Part shown: positions 6,243 through 13,846 of the stretch, piece by piece
Layout of the letters: each line of letters starts with the position of its first letter
How positions within the stretch are numbered: the first letter of the stretch is position 1
Origin: an uncultured Lachnospiraceae bacterium
Lineage (GTDB): Bacteria > Bacillota > Clostridia > Lachnospirales > Lachnospiraceae
DNA length: 47,282 bases
Reading direction: 5' to 3'
Assembly (NCBI GenBank): GCA_902779505.1
Contig: CACZBZ010000027.1
Location: forward strand, 1-47,282
Made by a program: the position numbers and the translations under genes
Notes under the pieces: model-generated
The model's database searches: none
What the model was told of the DNA's origin: nothing
What the model saw: only the letters and a program-made list of their open reading frames with translations

Positions 6243-8408
6243 ATGGCTCTTAAAGGTCGGAATGAACAGATTATAATTGAAAAAGATGACGTTAACAGCG
6301 TCGGTGAACAGCATATCAATCTTATACCCATGGATAAGATCGCGGGATATGACGTAAGACCGGGATTCTATGAGATTAACGGTGCCACGGCTATTCCCGG
6401 AGGTATCAACTTTACCATTCATTCCAATCAGGCGACGGGAGTGGAACTTTTGCTTTTCGAAAGAAAGCAGAAGGAACCCTTTGCGGTACTTCCTTTTCCG
6501 CCTCATTACAGAATAGGTAACTGCTATTCCATGATTGTATTCAATCTGGATATAGATAATCTTGAGTATGCCTACAGAATGGATGGCCCTTACGATCCTT
6601 CAAGGGGACTTCTTTTTAATAAAGAAAATGTTCTTCTCGATCCTTACGCAAAGGCTGTTGCAGGCCTTCGTGAGTGGGGTGTGGAAGCTGTTGATGAAAA
6701 GGATTATGCGGGATATCATGCCAGAGTTGTGGCAGATGATTTTGACTGGGGTAACTGTAAACAGCCCCTTACACCTGCGGAAGATCTGATTATATATGAA
6801 CTGCATGTAAGAGGATTTACAAAGGACGGTTCTTCCGGAGCACTTTATCCCGGAACTTTTGATGCAATAAGAGAAAAGGTTCCTTATCTTAAGGAACTGG
6901 GGGTTACGGCTGTGGAACTTATGCCCATATTCGAGTTTGACGAGATGCACGGCCACAGAGAATACAACGGCCAGCAGCTTATCGACTACTGGGGCTACAA
7001 CACGGTTAATTTCTTCTCACCCAACACGGCTTACGTATCAAAACCCGAATATAATAAAGAAGGTAATGAATTAAAGAGGTTAGTTAAGCTTCTTAATGAA
7101 AACGGCATAGAAGTTATACTGGACGTTGTCTTTAACCATACGGCCGAAGGTAACGAACAGGGACCTGTCTTTTCCTTCAAGGGAATAGATAACAATATAT
7201 ATTACATGCTTACTCCTGAAGGCTATTATTACAACTTCTCAGGCTGCGGTAATACCATGAACTGTAATCATCCCATTGTCCGCAACATGATTATAGACTG
7301 TCTGCGTTATTGGGTGATTGCTTACAGAATTGACGGTTTCAGATTCGATCTTGCTTCCATACTGGGTCGTAATGAAGACGGTTCGCCCATGAGCAAGCCG
7401 CCACTCTTGGAGTCCCTTGCTTTTGACCCTATACTTGCCAAGGTTAAGCTTATTGCCGAGGCATGGGATGCGGGCGGAATGTACCAGGTAGGAAGCTTTC
7501 CTTCATGGAACAGATGGATAGAATGGAACGGTAAATACAGAGATGATGTAAGAGGCTTCTTAAAGGGCGACGATCATATGGAGATGGCAGCGGCCGACCG
7601 TATATCGGGTTCTCCGGATATCTATAATCCAAGCACAAGAGGCCATCTGTCCAGCGTTAATTTCCTTACCTGCCATGATGGATTCACTCTGCATGATCTC
7701 TATACTTATAATTATAAGCACAATGAGGATAACGGCTGGAACAATACAGACGGAGCCAATGACAATTACAGCTGGAATTGTGGCGTAGAAGGCGAGACGG
7801 ATGATCCGGAAGTCAACAAATTAAGAAGAAGACTGGTTAAGAATGCCTGCGTAACCCTTATGTTGAGCCGAGGAATTCCCATGTTCCTTGCGGGAGATGA
7901 ATTCGGCAACAGTCAGTTCGGCAATAACAATGCATATTGCCAGGACAATGAGATATCATGGCTGGATTGGAGCTTGCTTGACAAGAACAGAGATCTCTTC
8001 ACTTTCTTCCAGTATATGATATGGTACCGTAAGCATCACAGGGTTATCAGAGTAGATACCGAAAAGTGCTCTCTCAATTATCCCTGTATCAGCCGGCACG
8101 GACTCAATCCTTTCTGGATGGACAATAACAGCAACAACCACTATGTCGGTATTATGTATGCCGGCAAGCATCACGTAAGCGGCACAGATGAGATCATCTA
8201 CCTGGCGATCAATGCTTACTGGCATGAACAGACGGTCACACTGCCTCAGGCACCTGAAGGCTGCAAGTTCTATCTTATGATAGATACCATGAGAGAAGAC
8301 AGCGTGGTTCAGGATATGGTGCCCGTCAACGGTCAGATTACAATCGGTCCCCGTTCCGTAATGGTGATGGAGACATTCCCCATCCTGGAACTGCCGGATG
8401 AAGGATAA
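6243..8408 (+). CDS. glgX: Glycogen debranching enzyme / isoamylase (GH13)
   Basis: This 721-residue protein has an N-terminal CBM48-like beta domain (about residues 25-140, VRPGFYEINGATAIPGG) followed by a GH13 barrel. The four GH13 signatures are visible: DVVFNHTAEG (region I), RIDGFRFDLAS (region II, nucleophile Asp), LIAEAWDAGG (region III, acid/base Glu) and FLTCHDGFTLHD (region IV, transition-state Asp). The GlgX-type insert with NCNHP and the NNAYCQDNEISWLDW segment are also present. No signal peptide, so it acts on intracellular glycogen alpha-1,6 branches. Length is normal for the family. The start is ATG 6243 with a GGATGGAG-type ribosome binding site. It may share the upstream promoter with glf although the pathways differ. 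Confidence 0.93.
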   Translation: MALKGRNEQIIIEKDDVNSVGEQHINLIPMDKIAGYDVRPGFYEINGATAIPGGINFTIHSNQATGVELLLFERKQKEPFAVLPFPPHYRIGNCYSMIVFNLDIDNLEYAYRMDGPYDPSRGLLFNKENVLLDPYAKAVAGLREWGVEAVDEKDYAGYHARVVADDFDWGNCKQPLTPAEDLIIYELHVRGFTKDGSSGALYPGTFDAIREKVPYLKELGVTAVELMPIFEFDEMHGHREYNGQQLIDYWGYNTVNFFSPNTAYVSKPEYNKEGNELKRLVKLLNENGIEVILDVVFNHTAEGNEQGPVFSFKGIDNNIYYMLTPEGYYYNFSGCGNTMNCNHPIVRNMIIDCLRYWVIAYRIDGFRFDLASILGRNEDGSPMSKPPLLESLAFDPILAKVKLIAEAWDAGGMYQVGSFPSWNRWIEWNGKYRDDVRGFLKGDDHMEMAAADRISGSPDIYNPSTRGHLSSVNFLTCHDGFTLHDLYTYNYKHNEDNGWNNTDGANDNYSWNCGVEGETDDPEVNKLRRRLVKNACVTLMLSRGIPMFLAGDEFGNSQFGNNNAYCQDNEISWLDWSLLDKNRDLFTFFQYMIWYRKHHRVIRVDTEKCSLNYPCISRHGLNPFWMDNNSNNHYVGIMYAGKHHVSGTDEIIYLAINAYWHEQTVTLPQAPEGCKFYLMIDTMREDSVVQDMVPVNGQITIGPRSVMVMETFPILELPDEG

Positions 8409-8424
8409 ATAATAAAAAACAGAG

Positions 8425-8469
8425 ACTCCCACAGGGCTTTCAAAACATAGAAAACCGTGGGAGTTTTTT
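8425..8469 (+). terminator. Terminator after glgX
   Basis: ACTCCCAC (8425-8432) pairs with GTGGGAGT (8457-8464) around a 24-base loop and is followed by TTTTT. Confidence 0.75.
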
Positions 8470-8529
8470 AGTCGAAAAGAGCTGTAATTGACGGATTTGT
8501 AGAACTTTTATGACTATTTCCCAAAGCTA

Positions 8530-8559
8530 TTGACAGGGTTTGCGCCCCTATGGTATCTT
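8530..8559 (+). promoter_or_regulatory. SigA-type promoter of the FliD-like gene
   Basis: TTGACA (8530-8535), an 18-base spacer and TATCTT (8554-8559) preceded by TGG give an extended -10 promoter. It drives a leader of about 80 bases that contains four GGA triplets (8605, 8613, 8626 and 8634 regions). Confidence 0.65.
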
Positions 8560-8646
8560 GATTATGTAATACTAGGCTAAATATGAGCCACTGTGCCCAC
8601 GCAAAGGAATGCGGGAACCAATCAAGGAAGAAAGGAGGGCGACAAT

Positions 8647-9984
8647 ATGGCTTCAATGGCACTTAACACTGTCTATAATCAATATCTAACTACATATGCG
8701 CCAAAGAAGAGCGACACTAAATATGATACTCATAAGAAGAGTGAACTTAAGAGTATCACTAATTCCATGGCGCTGGTCAACAAAGATGCCCCCCTTTATA
8801 AAATTGATAATAGTGAAGAGACCCGTGAATATGTTGTGGGTCTGAAAGAGGAATCGCGTATGCTTCAGAATACCATTGCGTCCGTAGTGGGCAATGGCGA
8901 AGCTGATCTTGACGGCAAGGTTGCATATTCTTCCAATGAGAATATGGTTCTGGCCAAATACGTGGGAAGTGAAGAACTCTTAGCCGGAAGCGAAGAAGGC
9001 AATGGAGTAACATCTCCCGGTGGTGAGATTCCTTCATATAATATAGAAGTAGAATCATTAGCGGTATCTCAGGTCAATCTTGGAAAATATCTTCCCAAGG
9101 ATTCCCTGGGCATAGAACCCGGCGATTATACATTCGACCTGACGGTAAACGGACAGGGATACGAATTCCAGTATTCGATAAATGATACGGACACTAACTT
9201 CGACGTTCAGAGCAGACTGAGCAGACTTATCAATAATTCCGGAATACATCTGAGTTCAACCGTTGAAGAAGATGATGAAGGCAACAGTGCATTACGTATT
9301 GAATCCAACCAGGTTGGAATTCATTTCGGAGATACGGGACGTGCATTTGACATTACCGAGAGTTCCGGAGATAAATCCGGTTCTGTGGCATATTTCGGAA
9401 TAGGTGAAGTAACAAGAGAAGCATCCAATGCTAAATTCATTGTTAACGGTATAGAAGCCAGTGCTTCGTCCAACACCTTTATTCTTGAGAAGACATTTGA
9501 AATCACTCTTACCGGCGTAAGTCCCGAAGAGGGTATTACCGCAACCGTAGGTGTTAAGCCCGATACGGAAGCTGCCATTGAGAATATCAACAACCTCATC
9601 GGCGGTATCAACCAGTTCATCAAGACTGTGAATGAATATAAGCAGTCTCAGGAGAGAGCGGGCGGTCTTCTTGGTGAGATCGGATCCATAGCGGGAATCT
9701 ACAAAGACGGAATGAGCAGTGCCGGCATCAACTTTGCCGAAGACGGCACAATGGAGATTGATGAGAAGAAGCTGGGCGATACCATCATCAACGATGAGGG
9801 AGAGGCTCTTAATTCTCTTAAAGGTTTCACCAACGCCATGATGCGTAAGAGCAGGCAGGTATCTCTTAACCCGGTAAGTTACATGAACAAGACGGTAGTC
9901 GAGTACAAGAACCCGGGTAAGACATTCCTGAATCCATACACAGCCAGCGCATACGCGGGCATGATGTTCAACAGTTACGTATAA
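8647..9984 (+). CDS. Divergent FliD-like (flagellar cap-type) protein
   Basis: The start is the ATG at 8647, eight bases after AAAGGAGG; an in-frame start at 8593 lacks a ribosome binding site. The 445-residue protein has an unusual N-terminal region of about 140 residues with no GLDT motif. Then come segments typical of FliD: IPSYNIEVESLAVSQVN (FliD_N-like beta strand), a NDTDTNFDVQSRLSRLIN helix, AKFIVNGIEASASSNTF and a helical C-terminal region (IENINNLIGGINQFIKTVN). It has no signal peptide, consistent with flagellar export. It is flanked by its own promoter and terminator, away from the main fliD. It could be a specialised cap, a partial backup for the broken fliD, or a Lachnospiraceae flagellar accessory protein. 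The function is not established. Confidence 0.7.
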   Translation: MASMALNTVYNQYLTTYAPKKSDTKYDTHKKSELKSITNSMALVNKDAPLYKIDNSEETREYVVGLKEESRMLQNTIASVVGNGEADLDGKVAYSSNENMVLAKYVGSEELLAGSEEGNGVTSPGGEIPSYNIEVESLAVSQVNLGKYLPKDSLGIEPGDYTFDLTVNGQGYEFQYSINDTDTNFDVQSRLSRLINNSGIHLSSTVEEDDEGNSALRIESNQVGIHFGDTGRAFDITESSGDKSGSVAYFGIGEVTREASNAKFIVNGIEASASSNTFILEKTFEITLTGVSPEEGITATVGVKPDTEAAIENINNLIGGINQFIKTVNEYKQSQERAGGLLGEIGSIAGIYKDGMSSAGINFAEDGTMEIDEKKLGDTIINDEGEALNSLKGFTNAMMRKSRQVSLNPVSYMNKTVVEYKNPGKTFLNPYTASAYAGMMFNSYV

Positions 9985-10017
9985 AAGCAACCGACGTTTA
10001 GGGCCGGTTGCTTTTTT
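9985..10017 (+). terminator. Terminator after the FliD-like gene
   Basis: AAGCAACCG (9985-9993) pairs perfectly with CGGTTGCTT (10005-10013), with further Ts to 10017. It begins on the base after the stop codon. Confidence 0.88.
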
Positions 10018-10073
10018 ATATGTTGGAAAATTATATATAGGTAAAAAGTTTGAAAAAATAAGGAAAAAGGCTG

Positions 10074-10102
10074 TTGACGGGGGGCTTTTCCTATGCTATA
10101 TT
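10074..10102 (+). promoter_or_regulatory. Strong SigA promoter for rpmG-secE-nusG-rplK-rplA
   Basis: TTGACG (10074-10079), a 17-base spacer and TATATT (10097-10102). No other promoter or T-tailed terminator was seen until after rplA. Confidence 0.78.
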
Positions 10103-10110
10103 ATGAAGGC

Positions 10111-10133
10111 AGGACGTTTAGAGGTCCTTTTTT
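10111..10133 (+). promoter_or_regulatory. Short hairpin plus T-run at the 5' end of the rpmG leader
   Basis: AGGAC (10111-10115) pairs with GTCCT (10124-10128) and is followed by TTTTT, immediately after the predicted start near 10109. It has terminator-like form but a stem of only 5 bp. It may be a weak attenuator or mRNA-stabilising 5' hairpin. Confidence 0.35.
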
Positions 10134-10168
10134 ATTGCAATAATTCGCGTAAGCGTGGAGGTGAAGAT

Positions 10169-10317
10169 ATGCGTACAAAGATTACTTTGGCATGTACAGA
10201 GTGCAACAGCGTAACTACAATACAACAAAGGATAAGAAGACACATCCCGATCGTATGGAGACAAAGAAGTACTGTAGATTTTGTAAGACTCATACATTAC
10301 ATAAGGAGACAAAATAA
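10169..10317 (+). pseudogene. rpmG: Ribosomal protein L33 with a one-base frameshift
   Basis: From ATG 10169 (GGAGGTG ribosome binding site) the frame reads [13 protein letters not shown] and then leaves the family. Adding one base in the TGCAACAG stretch (10202-10209, probably AA to AAA) restores a normal 49-residue L33. It then has the first zinc pair CTEC, the [18 protein letters not shown] body, the second pair YCRFC, and TAA at 10315-10317. Without it the reading passes into the secE region and stops at 10339. L33 is a small zinc-ribbon protein near the 50S E site. Loss is tolerated in some bacteria, and paralogues are common, so a real mutation is possible; a missed base in an A run is equally likely. 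The restored stop overlaps the secE ATG by one base. Confidence 0.85.
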
Positions 10318-10511
10318 TGGGAGATTCTACACAGAATAAGCCGAGCTTTTGGACAGGTGTAAAGTCTGAATTCAAGAAGATTACTTGGCCTTCTAAAGAA
10401 GATCTCACAAAGCAGACGGTTGCGGTACTGATAGTAACAGTGATACTCGGAGTTGTTATTGCTTTGCTTGATACAGCATTGCAGTATGGAGTTAATTTGT
10501 TGTCTTTGTAA
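10317..10511 (+). CDS. secE: Preprotein translocase subunit SecE
   Basis: This 64-residue single-span protein is the usual short Gram-positive SecE. An amphipathic cytoplasmic segment (FWTGVKSEFKKITWPSKEDL, residues 11-30) carries the conserved KKITWP motif. It is followed by one transmembrane helix (TVAVLIVTVILGVVIALLDTA region). It clamps SecY in the SecYEG channel. The rpmG stop and secE start overlap (TAATG), and nusG follows after 14 bases, the standard rpmG-secE-nusG arrangement. If the rpmG frameshift is real, translational coupling into secE could be altered, since ribosomes would then terminate 22 bases inside secE. Confidence 0.95.
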   Translation: MGDSTQNKPSFWTGVKSEFKKITWPSKEDLTKQTVAVLIVTVILGVVIALLDTALQYGVNLLSL

Positions 10512-10525
10512 TTGTGAGGTAGATT

Positions 10526-11047
10526 ATGTCAGAAGAAGCTAAGTGGTATGTAGCTCATACATATTCAGGATATGAGGACAAGGTTAAGACTGACCTTGAG
10601 AAGACTATCATCAACAGCCATCTTGAAGACAAGATCCTTGAAGTAAGAGTACCCAAGGAAGAAGTCGTAGAAGTGAGAAACGGCAAGCCGAGACCGATTA
10701 AGAGAAAGTTGTTCCCGGGCTACGTGCTCATCAACATGGTTATGGATGATGTGACATGGTATGTCGTAAGAAATGCCAGAGGTGTTACAGGCTTCGTAGG
10801 TCCCGGAAGCAAGCCGGTTCCGTTAACAGAAGCAGAGATGAAGCCTTTAGGTATCAAGACAGAAAACGTTACAATCGATTTCGTCGAAGGCGATACCATC
10901 GTCGTTGTTGCAGGTCCTTGGAAAGATACAGTCGGAATGGTTCAGCGTATCGATTACAATAAGCAGACCGCAACAATCAATGTGGACTTGTTCGGCAGAG
11001 AAACACCTGTTGAGATAGGATTTGAAGAAGTTCGCAAAATGAACTAG
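10526..11047 (+). CDS. nusG: Transcription termination/antitermination factor NusG
   Basis: This 173-residue protein has the NGN domain (WYVAHTYSGYEDKVK near the start, RKLFPGYVLINMVMDD in the middle) that binds the RNA polymerase clamp. It has a C-terminal KOW domain (VEGDTIVVVAGPWKDTVG) that contacts partner factors or the ribosome. Length is normal for Firmicutes without insert domains. The start is ATG 10526 after a GTGAGG ribosome binding site. It is followed by the rplK leader; no T-tailed terminator separates them, so read-through into rplK-rplA is expected. Confidence 0.97.
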   Translation: MSEEAKWYVAHTYSGYEDKVKTDLEKTIINSHLEDKILEVRVPKEEVVEVRNGKPRPIKRKLFPGYVLINMVMDDVTWYVVRNARGVTGFVGPGSKPVPLTEAEMKPLGIKTENVTIDFVEGDTIVVVAGPWKDTVGMVQRIDYNKQTATINVDLFGRETPVEIGFEEVRKMN

Positions 11048-11053
11048 TTAACT

Positions 11054-11100
11054 ACGGGTTTTACCCGTCAGTAAGTGGGAGGGCCCCTATCCCGTACCAC
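11054..11100 (+). promoter_or_regulatory. rplK leader with L1-type binding mimic
   Basis: ACGGGT/ACCCGT (11054-11059 and 11063-11068) form a perfect 6-bp hairpin. Next, GTGGGAGGG (11075-11083) faces CCCGTACCAC (11091-11100). The GUGGGAG...CCCGnnACCAC form resembles the L1 stalk of 23S rRNA and known L1-repressed rplK-rplA leaders. Free L1 would repress translation of rplK and rplA. This is assigned by pattern only. Confidence 0.6.
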
Positions 11101-11126
11101 AATATATATAATAGGAGGAGCCAATC

Positions 11127-11552
11127 ATGGCAAAGAAAGTAGAAGGATACATTAAGTTACAGATCCCTGCTGGTAAAGCTACACCAGCACCACCGGTTGG
11201 ACCGGCACTCGGTCAGCACGGTGTAAACATCGTTGAATTCACAAAGCAGTTCAACGCTATAACAGCAGATAAGGGTGATATGATCATTCCTGTTGTTATC
11301 ACAGTATATGCAGACAGAAGTTTTAGCTTCATTACTAAGACTCCACCTGCTGCTGTATTACTTAAGAAGGCTTGTAACATTAAGTCAGGTTCGGGTGTTC
11401 CCAACAAGACAAAGGTTGCAACAATCTCTAAGGATAAGGTTCGTGAGATTGCAGAGCTTAAGATGCCTGACCTCAACGCTGCTTCAATCGAGGCTGCTAT
11501 GAGCATGATCGCAGGTACTGCAAGAAGTATGGGTATTACAGTAGAAGACTAA
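11127..11552 (+). CDS. rplK: 50S ribosomal protein L11
   Basis: This 141-residue protein begins [18 protein letters not shown] with the conserved [15 protein letters not shown] loop. It has the C-terminal rRNA-binding domain ([18 protein letters not shown], ending [18 protein letters not shown]). L11 binds the GTPase-associated centre of 23S rRNA, where it affects EF-G and stringent-response signalling. The start codon lies after an AGGAGGAG site at about 11113. rplA follows 17 bases after the stop. The upstream leader is a probable L1 target. Confidence 0.97.
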   Translation: MAKKVEGYIKLQIPAGKATPAPPVGPALGQHGVNIVEFTKQFNAITADKGDMIIPVVITVYADRSFSFITKTPPAAVLLKKACNIKSGSGVPNKTKVATISKDKVREIAELKMPDLNAASIEAAMSMIAGTARSMGITVED

Positions 11553-11569
11553 TTTAGGAGGATTTTAAG

Positions 11570-12259
11570 ATGAAGCATGGTAAGAAATATGCTGAGGCTG
11601 CTAAATTAGTAGATCGCTCAGTACAGTACGAGCCTGAAGAGGCAATCGCTCTGGTTAAGAAGACAGCCAGTGCTAAATTTGACGAGACAGTAGAAGTTCA
11701 CATCCGTACAGGTTGTGACGGACGTCACGCTGATCAGCAGATCCGTGGTGCCGTAGTTCTTCCTAACGGAACAGGTAAGGAAGTAAGAGTTCTTGTATTC
11801 GCTAAGGGTACAAAGCTTGATGAGGCACAGGCTGCAGGTGCTGACTACGTTGGTGGTGAGGATCTTATTCCCAAGATCCAGAACGAAGGTTGGTGCGAAT
11901 TTGACGTAGTAGTTGCTACACCTGATATGATGGGTGTTGTTGGTAGATTAGGTAAGGTACTTGGTCCTAAGGGACTTATGCCCAACCCTAAGGCCGGAAC
12001 AGTTACAATGGACGTTGCTAAGGCAATCGCTGATATCAAGGCAGGTAAGATTGAGTACCGTCTTGACAAGGCAAACATCATTCATTGTCCTGTAGGCAAG
12101 GCTTCTTTCTCAGAGCAGCAGCTCCAGGAGAACTTTGAGGCACTTGTTTCAGCAATTGTTAAGGCTAAGCCCGCTACACTTAAGGGACAGTACTTAAAGA
12201 GCATGACTCTTGCATGTACAATGGGCCCCGGCGTAAAGGTTTCAGTTGCAAAGTACTAA
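11570..12259 (+). CDS. rplA: 50S ribosomal protein L1
   Basis: The 229-residue product has full family length. It shows the N-terminal [15 protein letters not shown] segment, the conserved VRVLVFAKG strand and the signature [19 protein letters not shown] near residue 130. It ends with the K-rich RNA-binding part ([20 protein letters not shown]). L1 binds the mobile L1 stalk and helps move E-site tRNA; free L1 is also the translational repressor of its own operon. The AGGAGG site lies at 11557-11562. A strong terminator follows at 12283. Confidence 0.97.
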   Translation: MKHGKKYAEAAKLVDRSVQYEPEEAIALVKKTASAKFDETVEVHIRTGCDGRHADQQIRGAVVLPNGTGKEVRVLVFAKGTKLDEAQAAGADYVGGEDLIPKIQNEGWCEFDVVVATPDMMGVVGRLGKVLGPKGLMPNPKAGTVTMDVAKAIADIKAGKIEYRLDKANIIHCPVGKASFSEQQLQENFEALVSAIVKAKPATLKGQYLKSMTLACTMGPGVKVSVAKY

Positions 12260-12282
12260 TCAGTAAGAATAATAGGGAAACT

Positions 12283-12315
12283 AACGGAGGTAATTATATT
12301 ACCTCCGTTTTTTTA
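12283..12315 (+). terminator. Terminator after rplA
   Basis: AACGGAGGTAA (12283-12293) pairs perfectly with TTACCTCCGTT (12299-12309) around a 5-base loop, followed by a T-run to about 12315. Confidence 0.92.
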
Positions 12316-12361
12316 TTATCTGTCGGCCGGAAGGGTCTAGGGTACAGAGGCGACCTGTGTA

Positions 12362-12370
12362 TGATATAAT
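12362..12370 (+). promoter_or_regulatory. Extended -10 promoter of the DUF5058-M20 operon
   Basis: TGA-TATAAT (12362-12370) matches the extended -10 form. The -35 region (about 12342-12347) is poor, as is common for such promoters. Confidence 0.6.
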
Positions 12371-12408
12371 AAGGACTGGTGTTTTAACAAAAAAACTAGG
12401 AGGAAGTT

Positions 12409-13155
12409 ATGACAGCATTGCTTAACAGCCCCGCACTGTATGCAATTTGCGGGATAATAATTGCTTTTGTTGCAATCGTCGCAGTGATCTTTATGGTCAG
12501 AGCTTATAAGGCGGGGATAGCGGTCGGTATGGATAAATCCATGCTTAAGAGGACAATCACATCCAGTGTGACTTTTTCGATTTTACCCAGTGTAGGTATA
12601 TTGCTGGGTGTAATCGCACTTTCCGGAAGTCTCGGAACACCCTGGCCCTGGCTCAGACTGTCTGTAATTGGTGCGCTTCATTATGAGACACAGGTTGCTC
12701 AGGCGGCTGCGGAACAGGTGGGCATAGGAGCTCTTAGTATGAGCAATATGACTCCGGTGGGATTTGCGACCATAGCTCTGCTTATGAGCATATGCATTCC
12801 CTGGGGAATGGTGCTCTCCTTCTTTTTCAACAAGTCATATCTTAAAAAGATACAGGGAAAAAACAAGGATGAGGCTGGCACAGAGAAGAAAGCGGGCTTC
12901 GGAGATGCGGCAATGACTGCGATGTTTGTGGGTCTTGTAAGTGCATATATAGGAAGTTATATCGGTTCCTTTGTATCGGGTGAAGGCCTTTTTAGTTTCA
13001 AAGGAGACCTGACGGCAATAATTGTGGCTGTGGTTTCGGCGATCGTTATGGCTGTCTTTACATATTTTGCCGAGAAGAAACACATGATCTGGCTGGAGAG
13101 TTTTTCAATAGCGGGAAGCATGTTAATCGGAATGCTGGCTGCAATCTTTATATAG
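12409..13155 (+). CDS. DUF5058-like integral membrane protein
   Basis: This 248-residue polytopic protein has about six hydrophobic spans. An N-terminal helix (PALYAICGIIIAFVAIVAVI) is followed by a short basic loop (RAYKAGIAVGMDKSMLKR). The conserved-looking ILPSVGILLGVIALSG and PWPWLRLSVIGA segments then resemble the DUF5058 family as I recall it. No enzyme motif or ATP-binding site is present. The AGGAGG site lies just before ATG 12409. The next gene encodes a second polytopic protein and the third an M20 peptidase, with tight spacing. The pair may form a two-subunit transporter or channel that handles products of the peptidase. This role is inferred from context only; the family has no assigned function that I know. 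Confidence 0.7.
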   Translation: MTALLNSPALYAICGIIIAFVAIVAVIFMVRAYKAGIAVGMDKSMLKRTITSSVTFSILPSVGILLGVIALSGSLGTPWPWLRLSVIGALHYETQVAQAAAEQVGIGALSMSNMTPVGFATIALLMSICIPWGMVLSFFFNKSYLKKIQGKNKDEAGTEKKAGFGDAAMTAMFVGLVSAYIGSYIGSFVSGEGLFSFKGDLTAIIVAVVSAIVMAVFTYFAEKKHMIWLESFSIAGSMLIGMLAAIFI

Positions 13156-13165
13156 GAGGAATGTG

Positions 13166-13846
13166 ATGGATAAGAATGCATATTTGGAAAAATACAATAA
13201 AGGCACTCACATTCTGGGAAGATGCGTCAGTGCAGTGGCATTTCTGATGTTGGTGGGAGCCCCGTTTCTGATAGGTAAGATTATCGGCGGGATGCCTAAT
13301 CTGTCTGCGGTAGCCAAGGGCTTTATATCCGTGGGACTTATCTGGACTGTTTCCAGTGTTGTGGAGTTCCTTGTATACACACCTATGCTTGGAGCGGGTG
13401 GCGGATACCTTGCATTTATCACGGGTAATCTTATCAATATGAAGATACCCTGTGCCATGAACGCAAAAGAGATGGCGGGAACCGCTTCCGGAACAACGGA
13501 GAATGAGATTATCTCCACACTTTCCATTGCGGCTTCAAGTCTTACAACGATTGTGGTTCTGGCTTTGGGCGTGCTGCTTTTAGCACCTTTACAGCCGCTT
13601 CTTCAGAGCGAGACGCTGGCACCGGCCTTTGCCAATGTGGTTCCTGCGTTGTTTGGAGCAATGGCTTATCAGTATTTCAGGAAGAACATTAAGCTTGCCA
13701 TGATTCCTCTTGTTATCATGAGCATAGTCTTCGTTCTTGTTCCTTCGCTTATAAGTCAGACAAGTATAATGATAATCCCAAGCGGAGCCCTTACCATAGG
13801 ACTGGCTTACCTTATATATAGAAGAACTGAGGGACAGAATAAATGA
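13166..13846 (+). CDS. Partner integral membrane protein, unknown function
   Basis: The ATG at 13166 is chosen over a GTG at 13163 because AGGAGG at 13154-13159 is then six bases away; this site overlaps the stop of the preceding gene. The 226-residue product has about six transmembrane helices and a glycine-rich central loop (LGAGGGYLAFITGNLINMK) that could line a pore or bind a substrate. The segment MAGTASGTTENEIISTLS follows. The C-terminus is short and basic (YRRTEGQNK). I do not recognise a named family with certainty. The gene ends in an ATGA overlap with the M20 gene, so the two are translationally coupled and likely act together. Confidence 0.7.
   Translation: MDKNAYLEKYNKGTHILGRCVSAVAFLMLVGAPFLIGKIIGGMPNLSAVAKGFISVGLIWTVSSVVEFLVYTPMLGAGGGYLAFITGNLINMKIPCAMNAKEMAGTASGTTENEIISTLSIAASSLTTIVVLALGVLLLAPLQPLLQSETLAPAFANVVPALFGAMAYQYFRKNIKLAMIPLVIMSIVFVLVPSLISQTSIMIIPSGALTIGLAYLIYRRTEGQNK

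Noticed and set aside
8580-8640. Firm call of CsrA sites in the FliD-like leader
   Set aside because: GGA triplets are present but without the ACA/ANGGA consensus context or hairpins seen for fliD; kept only as a possibility.
9292-9990. Minus-strand open frame of 232 codons opposite the FliD-like gene
   Set aside because: No recognisable protein and it runs through the terminator; a shadow of the plus-strand gene.
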